From contig JAUWAY010000010.1 in the NCBI GenBank assembly GCA_030601845.1, positions 1 through 64,000 on the forward strand: a stretch of 64,000 bases of DNA. The letters run 5' to 3'. The notes beneath the pieces were generated by a model. That model had not been told where the DNA came from. It made no database searches and worked only from the letters and a program-made list of their open reading frames with translations. The DNA comes from Phycisphaerae bacterium. Its GTDB lineage: Bacteria > Planctomycetota > Phycisphaerae > Sedimentisphaerales > Anaerobacaceae. The position numbers and the translations under genes are program-made. This document shows positions 24,857-33,770 of the stretch, in pieces (within the stretch, counting starts at the first letter, position 1; each line of letters begins with the position of its first letter).

Positions 24857-24925
24857 AATGAAAAAGAAAATTACGGAAGGAGAATACGACTGACAGTAAA
24901 CAAGCCCTGTAGTCGGGAGAAAAAT

Positions 24926-26158
24926 ATGTCGCAAGCCTACACCATTCTAAGACCTTTACCAGAATTAAAGCTACCGTCTAAGTCACCAAAGTATAATTTT
25001 TCGCGAGGTTTATCGATTGTGCCTTTAACCCCACAGGTGCGGCGAGGTATTCTAAATGCCGCAGAGGAACGGGGCTCTGATGAAAAGATTTTGGGCCTTA
25101 TATTACAAACTGATGCGATTTTTTGGGCAGAGATTCCAAGACCTTGGCCGATTAAAGATCAATACTTTATCTCTGCAACATACTACACAACTGTTGCTGA
25201 CGCTATACTGAATAGAATATTTGATTGTTTACTTTTATTTGCAGACTTCGAAACCCCGCTATTGAGTCCTATTTGGTTTGTAGCAGCTGGGTCGGTTGAC
25301 CGTGTAGACACCAAAACGGTGGAACTGTTACCAGGAGAAATTTGGGATTGGCGTATTAACGATATGAGGCCGCAGGAGGCAACCTTTGCGCTTCTTAACG
25401 TAAAGAAATACTGGGGCAAACTTTCGAATTTATGCCAGATTGAGCAGCTCATAGGCACATTCACGGATGCGAAAAAGCAAAAAGGATACTTTGCTGCAGG
25501 TAATAAAAATGCTAAACGCAAAGTAGACGAACTCATAAAGGCTAAATATGGACAAGAAGCTGTGATTGATTGGGACGACACTACGACCGTTGAACCTGTT
25601 AATGGAAGAAAGCCAACAACGACGATCACCCCAAAAATGTATTCGCGGTTTTTCTTTGACGGTTATCACGCTGCTTACCGGAGGGAGATTGATAAATTAG
25701 GCAGAAAACGGTATGAAAAACCCTCAGGGCGGAGGTTTATCCGGGCTTTTCAATTTTTTCTGAGCGCTTTCGGTCCTTTCAAAGTAGCAATTCATCATCG
25801 TTTTGTAACTCTTGTAACTTGCCTTGAAGCTCTTTTTTGCACGGGAGTAAGTGAAATTGCATTCCAGCTCGCATCCAGAATAGCATGGTTTTTGAGCCCT
25901 GACGATGTACACAAAAGGACGGAAATCTTTGAGAAAGTGAAAAGTTTGTATGACCTTCGCTCAAGAATTGTGCATGGCGAAAAATACAGTGTCAATAAGA
26001 TTGAGGAGAGCCAGCAGGATATAGTAGACCTAGCAAGGAGAGTGCTCCTAAAGATATTGTCAGACCAGCAAGCGTATACCGTATTTTTCGATAAGGACCA
26101 AAACCGAATCAAGAGTTATCTGCAGGGTCTAAATCTTGGCAAGACCTGTTTGCCATGA
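24926..26158 (+). CDS. Large protein with C-terminal Apea-like HEPN domain
   Basis: The 410-aa cytoplasmic protein has an unrecognised N-terminal two-thirds and a C-terminal helical domain (about 275-400) with CLEALFCTGVSEIAFQLASRIAWFL and the motif LYDLRSRIVHG (about 347-357). That motif, an RxxxxH, is typical of the Apea-like HEPN family, many of which are RNases in abortive-infection or toxin systems. The N-terminal part may sense a ligand or phage component. It has its own promoter and ribosome binding site (GGGAG) and no partner gene. A defence role is plausible by family association only. The ends of the gene show no mobile-element signature. Confidence 0.7.
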   Translation: MSQAYTILRPLPELKLPSKSPKYNFSRGLSIVPLTPQVRRGILNAAEERGSDEKILGLILQTDAIFWAEIPRPWPIKDQYFISATYYTTVADAILNRIFDCLLLFADFETPLLSPIWFVAAGSVDRVDTKTVELLPGEIWDWRINDMRPQEATFALLNVKKYWGKLSNLCQIEQLIGTFTDAKKQKGYFAAGNKNAKRKVDELIKAKYGQEAVIDWDDTTTVEPVNGRKPTTTITPKMYSRFFFDGYHAAYRREIDKLGRKRYEKPSGRRFIRAFQFFLSAFGPFKVAIHHRFVTLVTCLEALFCTGVSEIAFQLASRIAWFLSPDDVHKRTEIFEKVKSLYDLRSRIVHGEKYSVNKIEESQQDIVDLARRVLLKILSDQQAYTVFFDKDQNRIKSYLQGLNLGKTCLP

Positions 26159-26324
26159 CTTCAAAATAGCGTGAAGTATGCGCGTTCAGTAGCTAAAGCA
26201 TAAACAACGAAGCTGACCAAAACAAAAATCCGCGAGTAAAAAAATGGTTGACTCTCTGTAACCTCTGTGTTCTCTGTGGCAGGAATAAAAAATCTGTGAA
26301 ATCTGTGGCAAAATCTATCCGCTA
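26159..26324. repeat. CTCTGTGTTCTCTGTGG-type word repeat
   Basis: Bases about 26248-26315 consist of imperfect repeats built on CTCTGTG and AAATCTGTGG. They lie between convergent genes. Confidence 0.55.
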
Positions 26325-27176
26325 TTAGAAGTTGTTATTGAAGTATTCCGGCTTGCCGTCGTCGCTGTCGTAACTTATTGGTTCTTCTACCTCCGCACTG
26401 ATACTGATGCGTTCAATCCGCTCAGCTTGTTTGCTTGTGCTGTCGATGGTAACCAGGATTGCATTCATTTTCACATCGCCGGTCGCTATCTCAAACGGCA
26501 CCGGCATCCGGGTCCTAAATGACTTTAAGACACTTTCGGTCCCTCGGCCGAGCACCGAATCATCAGCGCCGGTCATACCAACATCGGTAATATAGGCGGT
26601 GCCCCTGGCTAAGATTTTTTCATCGGCCGTTACAACGTGGGTATGAGTGCCGAACACGCAACTTACCCTGCCATCAAGATGATAGCCCATCGCGATTTTC
26701 TCACTGGTGGCCTCAGCGTGAAAGTCAACGAATACGAGCTCGGCCTTTTGCTGAAGTTGCGGCAGGATTTTGTCAATAGCATTATAGGGACAGTCAGCCG
26801 GCTTCATAAAAATCCGGCCTATCAAATTTACAACCGCTACAGTCGGCCCTTTACCGGTTTGATAAACTGCAAAACCCCTGCCGGCAGCATGCTCGGATAA
26901 ATTTGCGGGTCGGGCGACATTCTCAGCCGTCTCCAGAGTTTCGATTATTTCTCTTTTACGGTAAGTATGGTCGCCTAATGTAACCAGATGCACACCGTAC
27001 CGCAGTAATTTGTTGTAGATTTGCGGTGTCAGGCCGGAGCCGCCAGCTGCATTCTCAGCGTTGGCTATTACGCAGTCGATATTTAGCTCGCGGGCCACGG
27101 ACTTTAGCTTATCGGCAATAATACGCCTGCCAGGCCGACCAACTATGTCTCCAATACAAAGAATATTTAATTTCAT
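26325..27176 (-). CDS. ymdB: YmdB-type metallophosphoesterase (TIGR00282 family)
   Basis: The 283-aa enzyme has NILCIGDIVGRPGRR (residues 3-17), ANAENAAGG (about 39-47), TLGDHTY (about 66-72) and VFGTHTHVVTADEKIL, the full set of metal ligands of the YmdB family, a cyclic-nucleotide phosphodiesterase that affects biofilm formation and motility in Bacillus. In Firmicutes ymdB follows rny; here the same order is kept, with two genes between. It is the final gene of that minus-strand group. The C-terminus is acidic and ends in a run of Asn. Confidence 0.9.
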   Translation of the reverse strand: MKLNILCIGDIVGRPGRRIIADKLKSVARELNIDCVIANAENAAGGSGLTPQIYNKLLRYGVHLVTLGDHTYRKREIIETLETAENVARPANLSEHAAGRGFAVYQTGKGPTVAVVNLIGRIFMKPADCPYNAIDKILPQLQQKAELVFVDFHAEATSEKIAMGYHLDGRVSCVFGTHTHVVTADEKILARGTAYITDVGMTGADDSVLGRGTESVLKSFRTRMPVPFEIATGDVKMNAILVTIDSTSKQAERIERISISAEVEEPISYDSDDGKPEYFNNNF

Positions 27177-27216
27177 AATCGTATATTGTATATCGTATGT
27201 CGTATGTCGGGTTTTG

Positions 27217-27576
27217 CTAAAGTTTTTTCAGTAAACTTGTGATCATTCGACCAATATGGTCTAACTTTTCAAGCAACACGGCTTCTTTGTCTTCCTGTAT
27301 ATATTTCAGCTCTTTTGCTATTGTTACCTGTATCTCCAGTTCTGCACAGCTTCCCAATGTTACATACAAAAATTGTCTATATTCCTTGTTGTGATATCTC
27401 TTAAAACCTTCTGCAACATTTGAAGGTATCGAAATTGCCGATCGCCGCATTTGACTTACGATACCATATATCTCTTGTTTTGGAAACCTTTCTGTCAATT
27501 TGTATATGTCTTTGACCAATTCGATTCCCACATTCCAAATAATCAGGTCTCTGTATGTTTTAATTTTCTTGCCCAT
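27217..27576 (-). CDS. Four-helix-bundle protein (23S rRNA IVP family)
   Basis: The 119-aa protein starts MGKKIKTYRDLIIWNVG, which fits the family consensus, then RFPKQEIYGIVSQMRRSAISIPSNVAEGF and KELKYI, ending in the usual GRMITSLLKKL. Members are known from intervening sequences in 23S rRNA genes and as free-standing genes; they form pentamers of four-helix bundles and their function is unknown. The ORF could be extended by 28 codons through a TCGTATAT-type repeat, but the chosen ATG has GGAGAG upstream and fits the family start. Flanking repeats on both sides (27178-27208 and 27594-27625) suggest it was inserted between rny and ymdB. Confidence 0.85.
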   Translation of the reverse strand: MGKKIKTYRDLIIWNVGIELVKDIYKLTERFPKQEIYGIVSQMRRSAISIPSNVAEGFKRYHNKEYRQFLYVTLGSCAELEIQVTIAKELKYIQEDKEAVLLEKLDHIGRMITSLLKKL

Positions 27577-27628
27577 ACCTTGCTCTCTCCATTTACGATA
27601 TACGATATACGACATCCGACATACAATT

Positions 27629-28264
27629 TTACTTCGCCCACAAAAGACAATTAAGCTCAATTCTTGCCTTTATTTCGAACTCACTTAAACCTTTATTCCA
27701 GATTTTCACTAATTCCAATAGTCCTTTCTGAATTTCAATATAATCATCACTATTGATTGTAAAAGCCTTCTTCTTGTACCTATTTACCAGCTTTCTTAGT
27801 TCACCCATCTGAGGTTTTTCACCGATTTCCTCAAGTTTTGCCACCAAGTTATCAAAAGCTTGAGTATCGAGGGGAAGATGTAACTCTTTATAAAGATAGC
27901 GAAACTCCTCATATTTCATAAGCTGGTGCATAAAGGTGTCCACGAGCTTGACGCTAATCGCAAAGTACGTATTCTCTCTTTTGTTTTTCTTATATTTTTT
28001 AATAACTCCCGAAAGAGCTTCAACCTGTTGTTTGTGCCACTTCTTATACCCCCTGCACTTCACTTTTTCATCCCACAAGTTCTCGATTGGAAAATTGGAT
28101 ACAAAGAATTCCTCGATTGCGTCTTTGGCTCTATTTTTTTTATTATTTCGTAAGAGTCTTCCGCTCATCCCTCCGGGGTACGACATTTTAGCAGTTTCTC
28201 TTGCAATTGCTCTTAGGTACTCTGTTTTAGTGAGGTTAAAGGCCGATTTGTTTTTCTTCGGCAT
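27629..28264 (-). CDS. Hypothetical helical protein, 211 aa
   Basis: No family is recognised. The protein is strongly basic, rich in Lys, Tyr and Glu and predicted to be wholly helical, without membrane or signal segments. The start MPKKNKSAF is supported by AAAGGA eight bases upstream; an upstream in-frame ATG would add 26 residues encoded in part by an intergenic repeat. AT content is clearly higher than in rny and ymdB, and the gene is flanked on both sides by TATACGATATACGAC-type repeats, suggesting acquisition together with the four-helix-bundle gene. Confidence 0.65.
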   Translation of the reverse strand: MPKKNKSAFNLTKTEYLRAIARETAKMSYPGGMSGRLLRNNKKNRAKDAIEEFFVSNFPIENLWDEKVKCRGYKKWHKQQVEALSGVIKKYKKNKRENTYFAISVKLVDTFMHQLMKYEEFRYLYKELHLPLDTQAFDNLVAKLEEIGEKPQMGELRKLVNRYKKKAFTINSDDYIEIQKGLLELVKIWNKGLSEFEIKARIELNCLLWAK

Positions 28265-28372
28265 CTCATATATCCTTTCTATGTTTTTTGTTATGATCAT
28301 ACTGGATTTTTGTCGTGCGTACTCTTTTGCGCAATACCACATACGATATACGACCGACGATCGACAAATACT

Positions 28373-29956
28373 CTACTTTGCGTACTCGATGCAGCGGACC
28401 TCACGCAGCAGCGTCACCTGGATTTCGCCCGGATAGGTCATCTCATCTTCGACCTTTTTCGCAATGTCGCGGGCAATTTTCATTGCTGCCTCATCATCAA
28501 CTTTTTCTGCACTGACAATGACGCGGATTTCCCGCCCGGCCTGAATCGCGTATGCGTTCTCGACGCCCTTAAAACCACTGGCAATCTCTTCGAGCTTCTC
28601 TAATCGTTTGATATACCGCTCCAGTGTTTCCCGTCTGGCACCGGGACGCGAGGCGCTGATAGCATCCGCAGCGGCAACCAGCGGTGTGTAAGGATTATCC
28701 GCCGGGATGTCACCGTGATGGCCGGCAACGGCATTTAACACCATAGGCGATTCGTTGAAACGCTTGAGATAATTTGCGCCTATCTCCGGATGACTGCCTT
28801 CAACCTCGTGGTCGAGGGCCTTGCCTATGTCATGCAGCAGTCCTACACGCCTTGCTACCGAGCCGTCCAGGCCAAGCTCATCGGCCATAACTTGCGTCAG
28901 AAAAGCAACCTCAATACTGTGCCGAAGCACATTTTGACCGTAACTTGTTCTAAAGTTCAAAGCACCAATCAAACTGAGTACTTTGTTGCTCAGCCCTTTG
29001 ACTTTGGCCTCGACTGCGGCGTCTTTGCCAAGCTGCAGGACCTTATGGTTGACATCCTTTTTGGCCTGGGCAACAAGTTCCTCGATTCGAGATGGATGTA
29101 TTCGTCCGTCCTGTATGAGCCGTTCCATCGAAAGCCGGGCAACTTCACGTCTGACAGGATTGAAGCCGCTTACAACTATCATTCCGGGGGTATCATCGAC
29201 GATTACATCCACACCGGTGGCTTTTTCAAACGCACGAATGTTACGGCCTTCTCTACCAATAATCCGCCCTTTCATATCGTCGTTCGGAATGTCAACCGTT
29301 GAGACAGATACCTCGCAGGTCTGCTCAGCAGCATAACGCTGAATGGCGGCGCTGATTACTTCCCGGCTTTTTTCGTTAACAGTCTCGGTGGCTTCTTCGA
29401 CCTTGCGGCTGATCAAAACCGACATCTCGTGCTCGCACTCGTCTTCGAGCCGTTTCAAAAGCAGGTCCTTGGCCTCTTCGATATCCATTGCAGTGATTTT
29501 AAGCAGTTGATTCTTCTGCTGTGCCATCAAAACCGAAAGCTGTTTTTCCTTGAGGCCAATGTTGCGCAATCTTCTATCGACCTCCTCGCCCTGCTGTTTT
29601 AACACCTTTTCCCGCTGCTGGAGCTGCTCGACCTGGCGGTCAAGGGCGTCCTCGCGTTTGCTTAATCTGGTTTCGATTTCGCGCAGCTCCGCACGAATCT
29701 GATTAACCTCGGTTGTGAATTGCTCTTTTTTCTTGATGGCCTCTGCTGCCGCATCAATCTGAGCTGATTTAATTATGTTCTCAGCTTCCCTTTTAGCACC
29801 TTCAATCTGCCGCTGCAGGTCCCGCTCGAAAGTCTTTGCCTTTGCCCTGGAAACAATCTGATAGACAATTACAGTCAGGCAAATTCCCAGAGTAAATGCG
29901 ATAACTGTAGCTGCTACAGCTGGCAACGTAAGGATTTGCATCATTATGGCATCCAT
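28373..29956 (-). CDS. rny: Ribonuclease Y
   Basis: The 527-aa membrane-anchored endoribonuclease begins mRNA decay. It has an N-terminal membrane helix (about 12-34), a long coiled coil (about 40-200), a KH domain with [15 protein letters not shown] (about 227-241), an HD domain with [12 protein letters not shown] (about 368-379) and GHHGD (about 410), and the conserved C-terminus [21 protein letters not shown] shared by all RNase Y proteins, here ending slightly later than usual. AAAGG precedes the ATG. It leads the minus-strand group with ymdB. Confidence 0.95.
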   Translation of the reverse strand: MDAIMMQILTLPAVAATVIAFTLGICLTVIVYQIVSRAKAKTFERDLQRQIEGAKREAENIIKSAQIDAAAEAIKKKEQFTTEVNQIRAELREIETRLSKREDALDRQVEQLQQREKVLKQQGEEVDRRLRNIGLKEKQLSVLMAQQKNQLLKITAMDIEEAKDLLLKRLEDECEHEMSVLISRKVEEATETVNEKSREVISAAIQRYAAEQTCEVSVSTVDIPNDDMKGRIIGREGRNIRAFEKATGVDVIVDDTPGMIVVSGFNPVRREVARLSMERLIQDGRIHPSRIEELVAQAKKDVNHKVLQLGKDAAVEAKVKGLSNKVLSLIGALNFRTSYGQNVLRHSIEVAFLTQVMADELGLDGSVARRVGLLHDIGKALDHEVEGSHPEIGANYLKRFNESPMVLNAVAGHHGDIPADNPYTPLVAAADAISASRPGARRETLERYIKRLEKLEEIASGFKGVENAYAIQAGREIRVIVSAEKVDDEAAMKIARDIAKKVEDEMTYPGEIQVTLLREVRCIEYAK

Positions 29957-30300
29957 AATTTCAACCTTTCCCTTGCAGTTACACTAAAGTTAAAAAAACA
30001 TCGCTCGATGAAGGAAGGACCCCTTTTGCGAGGGCCCATTTGCGATGTTTCGCAAAATGGGAACCCGCCCTCAAACGCCCGCCGCCGTTTTGCTTCGCGA
30101 AAGCGAAGCTGCGAGGGCGTTTGGGGACCCCACAAAAGGGAACCCAGACAGATTGTGGGATTTCCCAGCAGGAAAGCTACAAAGAAATGGTTTGTAAAAA
30201 ATGAAATCCTTTTCGCCAAAGCGTAGAATCAACTACCTCGGGCCAAAACCGCCTGTAAGTGCGGCATTTTTGGCGTTGATGAGTTTCTTTTAACCACGAA
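29957..30300. repeat. Intergenic region with triple nested palindrome
   Basis: Upstream of rny. The outer arms CCCTTTTG (30021-30028) and CAAAAGGG (30133-30140) enclose a hairpin at 30035-30061 (CCCATTTGCGA/TCGCAAAATGGG) and a second pair of arms, CAAACGCCC (30072-30080) and GGGCGTTTG (30115-30123), which encloses GCTTCGC/GCGAAGC (30092-30109). The look is of elements inserted one inside another. Confidence 0.75.
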
Positions 30301-30560
30301 ATTGGCTGATTTTATGCTCACTACCAGCACACCGTCGCTGGTAAGCAAATGCTTCTTCCGAAAAGATTTCATTTCACTCTAAGTTCACTCTTGTTCCGTC
30401 GTATCAGTAGTCCGTACTCCGGCTTGAGTTTATCTCTACAACGGACGCTAAAGCGTCTTTGTAACTTAACTGCCGTTTGGGAAAGGGATTACAAACCTTT
30501 TCCCTTCTATACGTCCCTTTACAAAGTAATAGTAAGCCACCATGCTAAATACGGGACGAT
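30300..30560. other. Gene-free region with several stem-loops, possible RNA
   Basis: Four candidate hairpins lie in about 260 bases: TACCAGC/GCTGGTA (about 30322-30343), GACGC/GCGTC with loop TAAA (about 30445-30459), GGGAAAGG/CCTTTTCCC (about 30479-30505) and the long-range pair CGTCCC/GGGACG (about 30512-30559). I recognise no known RNA family and cannot tell the strand. It could be a noncoding RNA or merely decayed repeats. Confidence 0.3.
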
Positions 30561-31646
30561 CCACAATCCTGTTCATCATCGGTAAACTACTATGCTATGT
30601 TAGAGTATTTTTGGCGATTGGTCAAGGGGAAATCCCATTGAATGCATAGATTTTCAAACCAAATACGCAAGTTTTTTTTCGCAAATGCGTAAAGCTTTAA
30701 AAACTATACTAACAAAATTTAGGACTGAAATTATCCGGAATTTGATAAAATTGGCGAAATTTAACCACAGATTTCACAGATTACACTGATTTTTGGGGTA
30801 AAAATGGGGGTTGGGTGGTTGGATTGTAGGGGTTGGGCAAAATAGGCAAGAAAAAAGTGGTGAAAAGTAGAGAAAAGTAGAGAAAAAATGAGAAAAGTAG
30901 AGACAAAATTGCGAAAATTTGCAAAAAATGGATACGTTTTGAGTACAAATTGCGAAAAATGAACACGGACTTCGCAGAAAAGAAGGAGATCAGGGCATCA
31001 GGAAATCAGGGTGTAGGTTATCAGGGATCAGGGTACCAAGATTGTAGTGGATTAGAGAATTAGTAAATTAGTTGAGCCACAGATTACGCAAATTTCACTG
31101 CCACTAAGGCACAAAGAAATATAGCCCCGAATTGACACGAATTGACACGAACTTTTTAGACGCTGATTTCGCAGAAACATAGCCACGAAGACACCAAGAC
31201 ACGAAGGAAAATTAACCGTGGGGGAGCGCGGAGTACGCGGAGGTTTTTGCCAGCCGATGCGGACTTAGCAGCGGCTTTCTCGATGCAAGCATCTGCGAAT
31301 CGCGCTGCGGTCGTCCACTTGGCCGTAATAAAACGGCCCACATAATACTATGCGTGCTGGCAAAATTACTAACCTAATGCTGGATGCGAAAACCAAGACC
31401 ACAGACTCAAGACACAAGAGCCAAGACTGAAGACAGAGGACGGAAGACAGAGGGCAGAGGACGGAGGGCAGAAGACAGAGGGCAGAAAACAGAGGACAGA
31501 GGGCAGAAGACAGAGGACAGCAAGATAGATAGCGAACTTAGCAGAAACTGCTAATAATATAAAAAGAAAACCGCAGATTTGGTGGATTGTGCAGAAAAAT
31601 ATTGGAAAAAATTTGCAAAAATTTCTTGCAATTTAGTATTTTCCTA
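30561..31646. repeat. Gene-free region filled with word repeats
   Basis: No gene is supported in this kilobase. In order: CCACAGATTTCACAGA type (30763-30793), GAAAAGTAGA (about 30860-30905), ATCAGGG words (about 31003-31040), CCACTAAGGCACAAAG and CCACGAAGACACCAAG types (31074-31210), and a long array of AGACAGAGGRC words (31412-31530). Composition is AT-rich between arrays. Confidence 0.6.
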
Positions 31647-31676
31647 TTGACTGCCCGCCCTTAAATTGCGTAAACT
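31647..31676 (+). promoter_or_regulatory. Promoter of the TPR-protein gene
   Basis: TTGACT, an 18-base spacer, TAAACT, predicting a start near 31683 and a leader of about 147 bases that contains a small reading frame. Confidence 0.55.
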
Positions 31677-31705
31677 GATAAATGTAGGTTACTCGTGGGG
31701 ACGAT

Positions 31706-31837
31706 ATGACTTATGGTCATGTTCAGAGTTATAATCAGGTCAACCTTGGGCACGCATCACTGTCAAAGAACAAAGTCAATAAAAGCAATGTCTATGCGCT
31801 TACTTTCACAATAATGGGAGGTCAGAGCAATGTTTAG
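31706..31837 (+). CDS. Possible leader peptide, 43 aa
   Basis: An ATG with GGGGA six bases upstream opens a 43-codon frame (MTYGHVQSYNQVNLGHASLS...) that ends eight bases inside the TPR-protein gene, covering its ribosome binding site. It could couple or regulate translation of that gene. There is no family support, and chance cannot be excluded. Confidence 0.3.
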   Translation: MTYGHVQSYNQVNLGHASLSKNKVNKSNVYALTFTIMGGQSNV

Positions 31838-33284
31838 GATAACTCTTTTAGCAATGATAATTATTTTTGGTCTAGCGATTTCGGCCTGGGCAGAAACCTA
31901 TAGTTCAGATCCAGTCGCTGAGCTTAAACAGGCAAGGACGTATCAGAAGCAGGGATTTTACGAGCAGGCTGAGGCGATTTGTCATGAGGTCTTAAAGAAT
32001 TACCCTGATACAAACTTTGCCCGACAGGCCCAAAAAAGGCTTGTAATCTTGCATATCTTAGAGGGCGAGAGCACCAAAGTGCAAGAAGCTTTTGGTAAGC
32101 TAATCACGGACTTTACCGGTGCCCCAAACTTGCAGAACGCGCTTTGCCGGGTCGCAAGAAGATATGAAATGTTAGGCAAATACGATAAAGCAAGCGGTGT
32201 GTATCAACAACTCATCCAGCTGTATCCTGACAGTTCCTATGCCGACAAAGCACGGTTAGGTATAGCAAAGAGCCAGATACTCTCTTACGGGAACGCCGGA
32301 GATCACGGCAGGGCCCTGGCAGCTATAGATACATTAACCATTGATTTTTCCGGGCATCCCGATCTGCCGGAAGCGCTATACCATATTGCAAAAGGCTATA
32401 AAGGTGTCGACAAATATGGCAAAGCAGATGATCTTTATCAATATATTATGGAACAGTACCCTGACAGTTTATATGGCCCCAAGACACGCCTGCATGTAGA
32501 AAAGAACGAAATACGCTTTTCTATCGATGCTGGGGATTACAACCAGGCTCAGGAAGCTACTGAGAAATTAGCTGCCGATTTTTATGCAGATTCGTCTTTG
32601 CCGGCGAAGCTCTACCGTATCGCAAGAAGGTATGAAGCGCAGGGCAAACACGAAAAAGCAAAGAGTATCTATCAACAAATTATACAGCAGCATCCAGACA
32701 GTGTGTATGTTGGCAGGGCACTGCTGGATATACCAAAGAGCGAAATACTTTGCTTTATCGACGATGCTAATGACACCGCCGCTCAGGAAGCCCTTGACAG
32801 CTTTATCGCCGATTTTAACAGTCATCCATATTTATCTAACGCTGTATTCCGTATTGCAGAGCAATATTACAACAAAGCTCGCTTGAACCAAAACGAAGGT
32901 ATCGCCGTCGAAGCCGAAGCCTATTATCAAAAAGCCATCGCTGTGTTGAAAAGAGTAATAACAGAATTCCCTGTCTCTGGTATTATCCCTCGGGTCTACT
33001 GTTCGCTGGCACTTACCTACCATGATTTGGCCCAATACGAGAAAGCTATTGAGTACTGTAAGAGAGCAGTTGCTAACTGGCCCCATTACGAGTTCGCCTG
33101 GTACGCCCAGTTTATGATCGCTGACTGCTACGAAAAATTAGAAAGGTCCGGACGGATTTCAACAGCGGACGCTGCCGCAAAAATACACCAAGCCTGCGAA
33201 AAACTACTTACCGATTATCCCGAGGCTAAGGCAGTTACGGCAGTGCACAATCTTCTGGAACGCTGGGACCTTAGTAAAAACTAA
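31830..33284 (+). CDS. Secreted tetratricopeptide-repeat protein
   Basis: The 484-aa protein starts with a signal peptide (MFRITLLAMIIIFGLAISAWA) cleaved near residue 21. The rest is built from TPR units with recurring QGFYEQAEAICHEVLKNYPDT, LGKYDKASGVYQQLIQLYPDS and QGKHEKAKSIYQQIIQQHPDS patterns, about nine helices pairs, as in YbgF/CpoB or BamD-like periplasmic scaffolds. GGGAGG lies nine bases before the ATG. It is followed by a Cys-rich secreted protein and another exported protein on the same strand, likely one operon. A protein-interaction role at the envelope is inferred. Confidence 0.8.
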   Translation: MFRITLLAMIIIFGLAISAWAETYSSDPVAELKQARTYQKQGFYEQAEAICHEVLKNYPDTNFARQAQKRLVILHILEGESTKVQEAFGKLITDFTGAPNLQNALCRVARRYEMLGKYDKASGVYQQLIQLYPDSSYADKARLGIAKSQILSYGNAGDHGRALAAIDTLTIDFSGHPDLPEALYHIAKGYKGVDKYGKADDLYQYIMEQYPDSLYGPKTRLHVEKNEIRFSIDAGDYNQAQEATEKLAADFYADSSLPAKLYRIARRYEAQGKHEKAKSIYQQIIQQHPDSVYVGRALLDIPKSEILCFIDDANDTAAQEALDSFIADFNSHPYLSNAVFRIAEQYYNKARLNQNEGIAVEAEAYYQKAIAVLKRVITEFPVSGIIPRVYCSLALTYHDLAQYEKAIEYCKRAVANWPHYEFAWYAQFMIADCYEKLERSGRISTADAAAKIHQACEKLLTDYPEAKAVTAVHNLLERWDLSKN

Positions 33285-33313
33285 AAACCGAGATTGCACG
33301 AAAGGAGTTTACC

Positions 33314-33679
33314 ATGAGTAAGTCTATCATGAAAAAGATTCTAATGTTTGGTAGTATATTCTTATTCACTGTAGTTGCAGATACCTATGCCACCAGCGGG
33401 CCCTGTTGGGACGCGGATGATGGGTGTGGGGGTTTTTACGTCGGTCCAAACACTTGTAAAGACATTGGAATTGAAGGAGACTGTAGCACAGGATCTTGCC
33501 CGTGGTATGTCCCCGAAGGTGCTCCCAATGAGTATTGTGCTGAATTGTGGGGCGAGTGCACGCAAGACTACGGCGCATTTTGCAGTACAATAAAAACTTA
33601 CACGTGCGGGGGAGTAGCTGCTGGCTGTTACTGTTTTGAGACCGGCACAGGTGGTTCTTTCACGCGAACAGGTTGTTAG
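33314..33679 (+). CDS. Cysteine-rich secreted protein, 121 aa
   Basis: No family recognised. The signal peptide MSKSIMKKILMFGSIFLFTVVADTYA is followed by a mature part of about 94 residues with twelve cysteines in a spread pattern (CWDADDGC, NTCK, GDCS, GSCP, EYC, GEC, FC, YTCGG, GCYC, GC), enough for six disulfides. Such proteins in planctomycetes may be bacteriocin-like, metal-binding or adhesion modules; nothing here decides. AAAGGAG lies seven bases before the start. It sits between two other exported-protein genes. Confidence 0.65.
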   Translation: MSKSIMKKILMFGSIFLFTVVADTYATSGPCWDADDGCGGFYVGPNTCKDIGIEGDCSTGSCPWYVPEGAPNEYCAELWGECTQDYGAFCSTIKTYTCGGVAAGCYCFETGTGGSFTRTGC

Positions 33680-33770
33680 AGCTGGGACACAATATCGACG
33701 CGGCATCATGAGTATTGTGGAACCAGCATAATTGTATCTGGCTTGCGTAGCCAATTGAAAGGGAATAAAG

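Noticed and set aside
24858-24893. Short frame MKKKITEGEYD before the Apea-HEPN gene
   Set aside because: The predicted transcription start lies within it, so it would not be transcribed whole.
31156-31341. 61-codon minus-strand frame in the repeat-filled gap
   Set aside because: It runs through word repeats, lacks a ribosome binding site and has no plausible composition.
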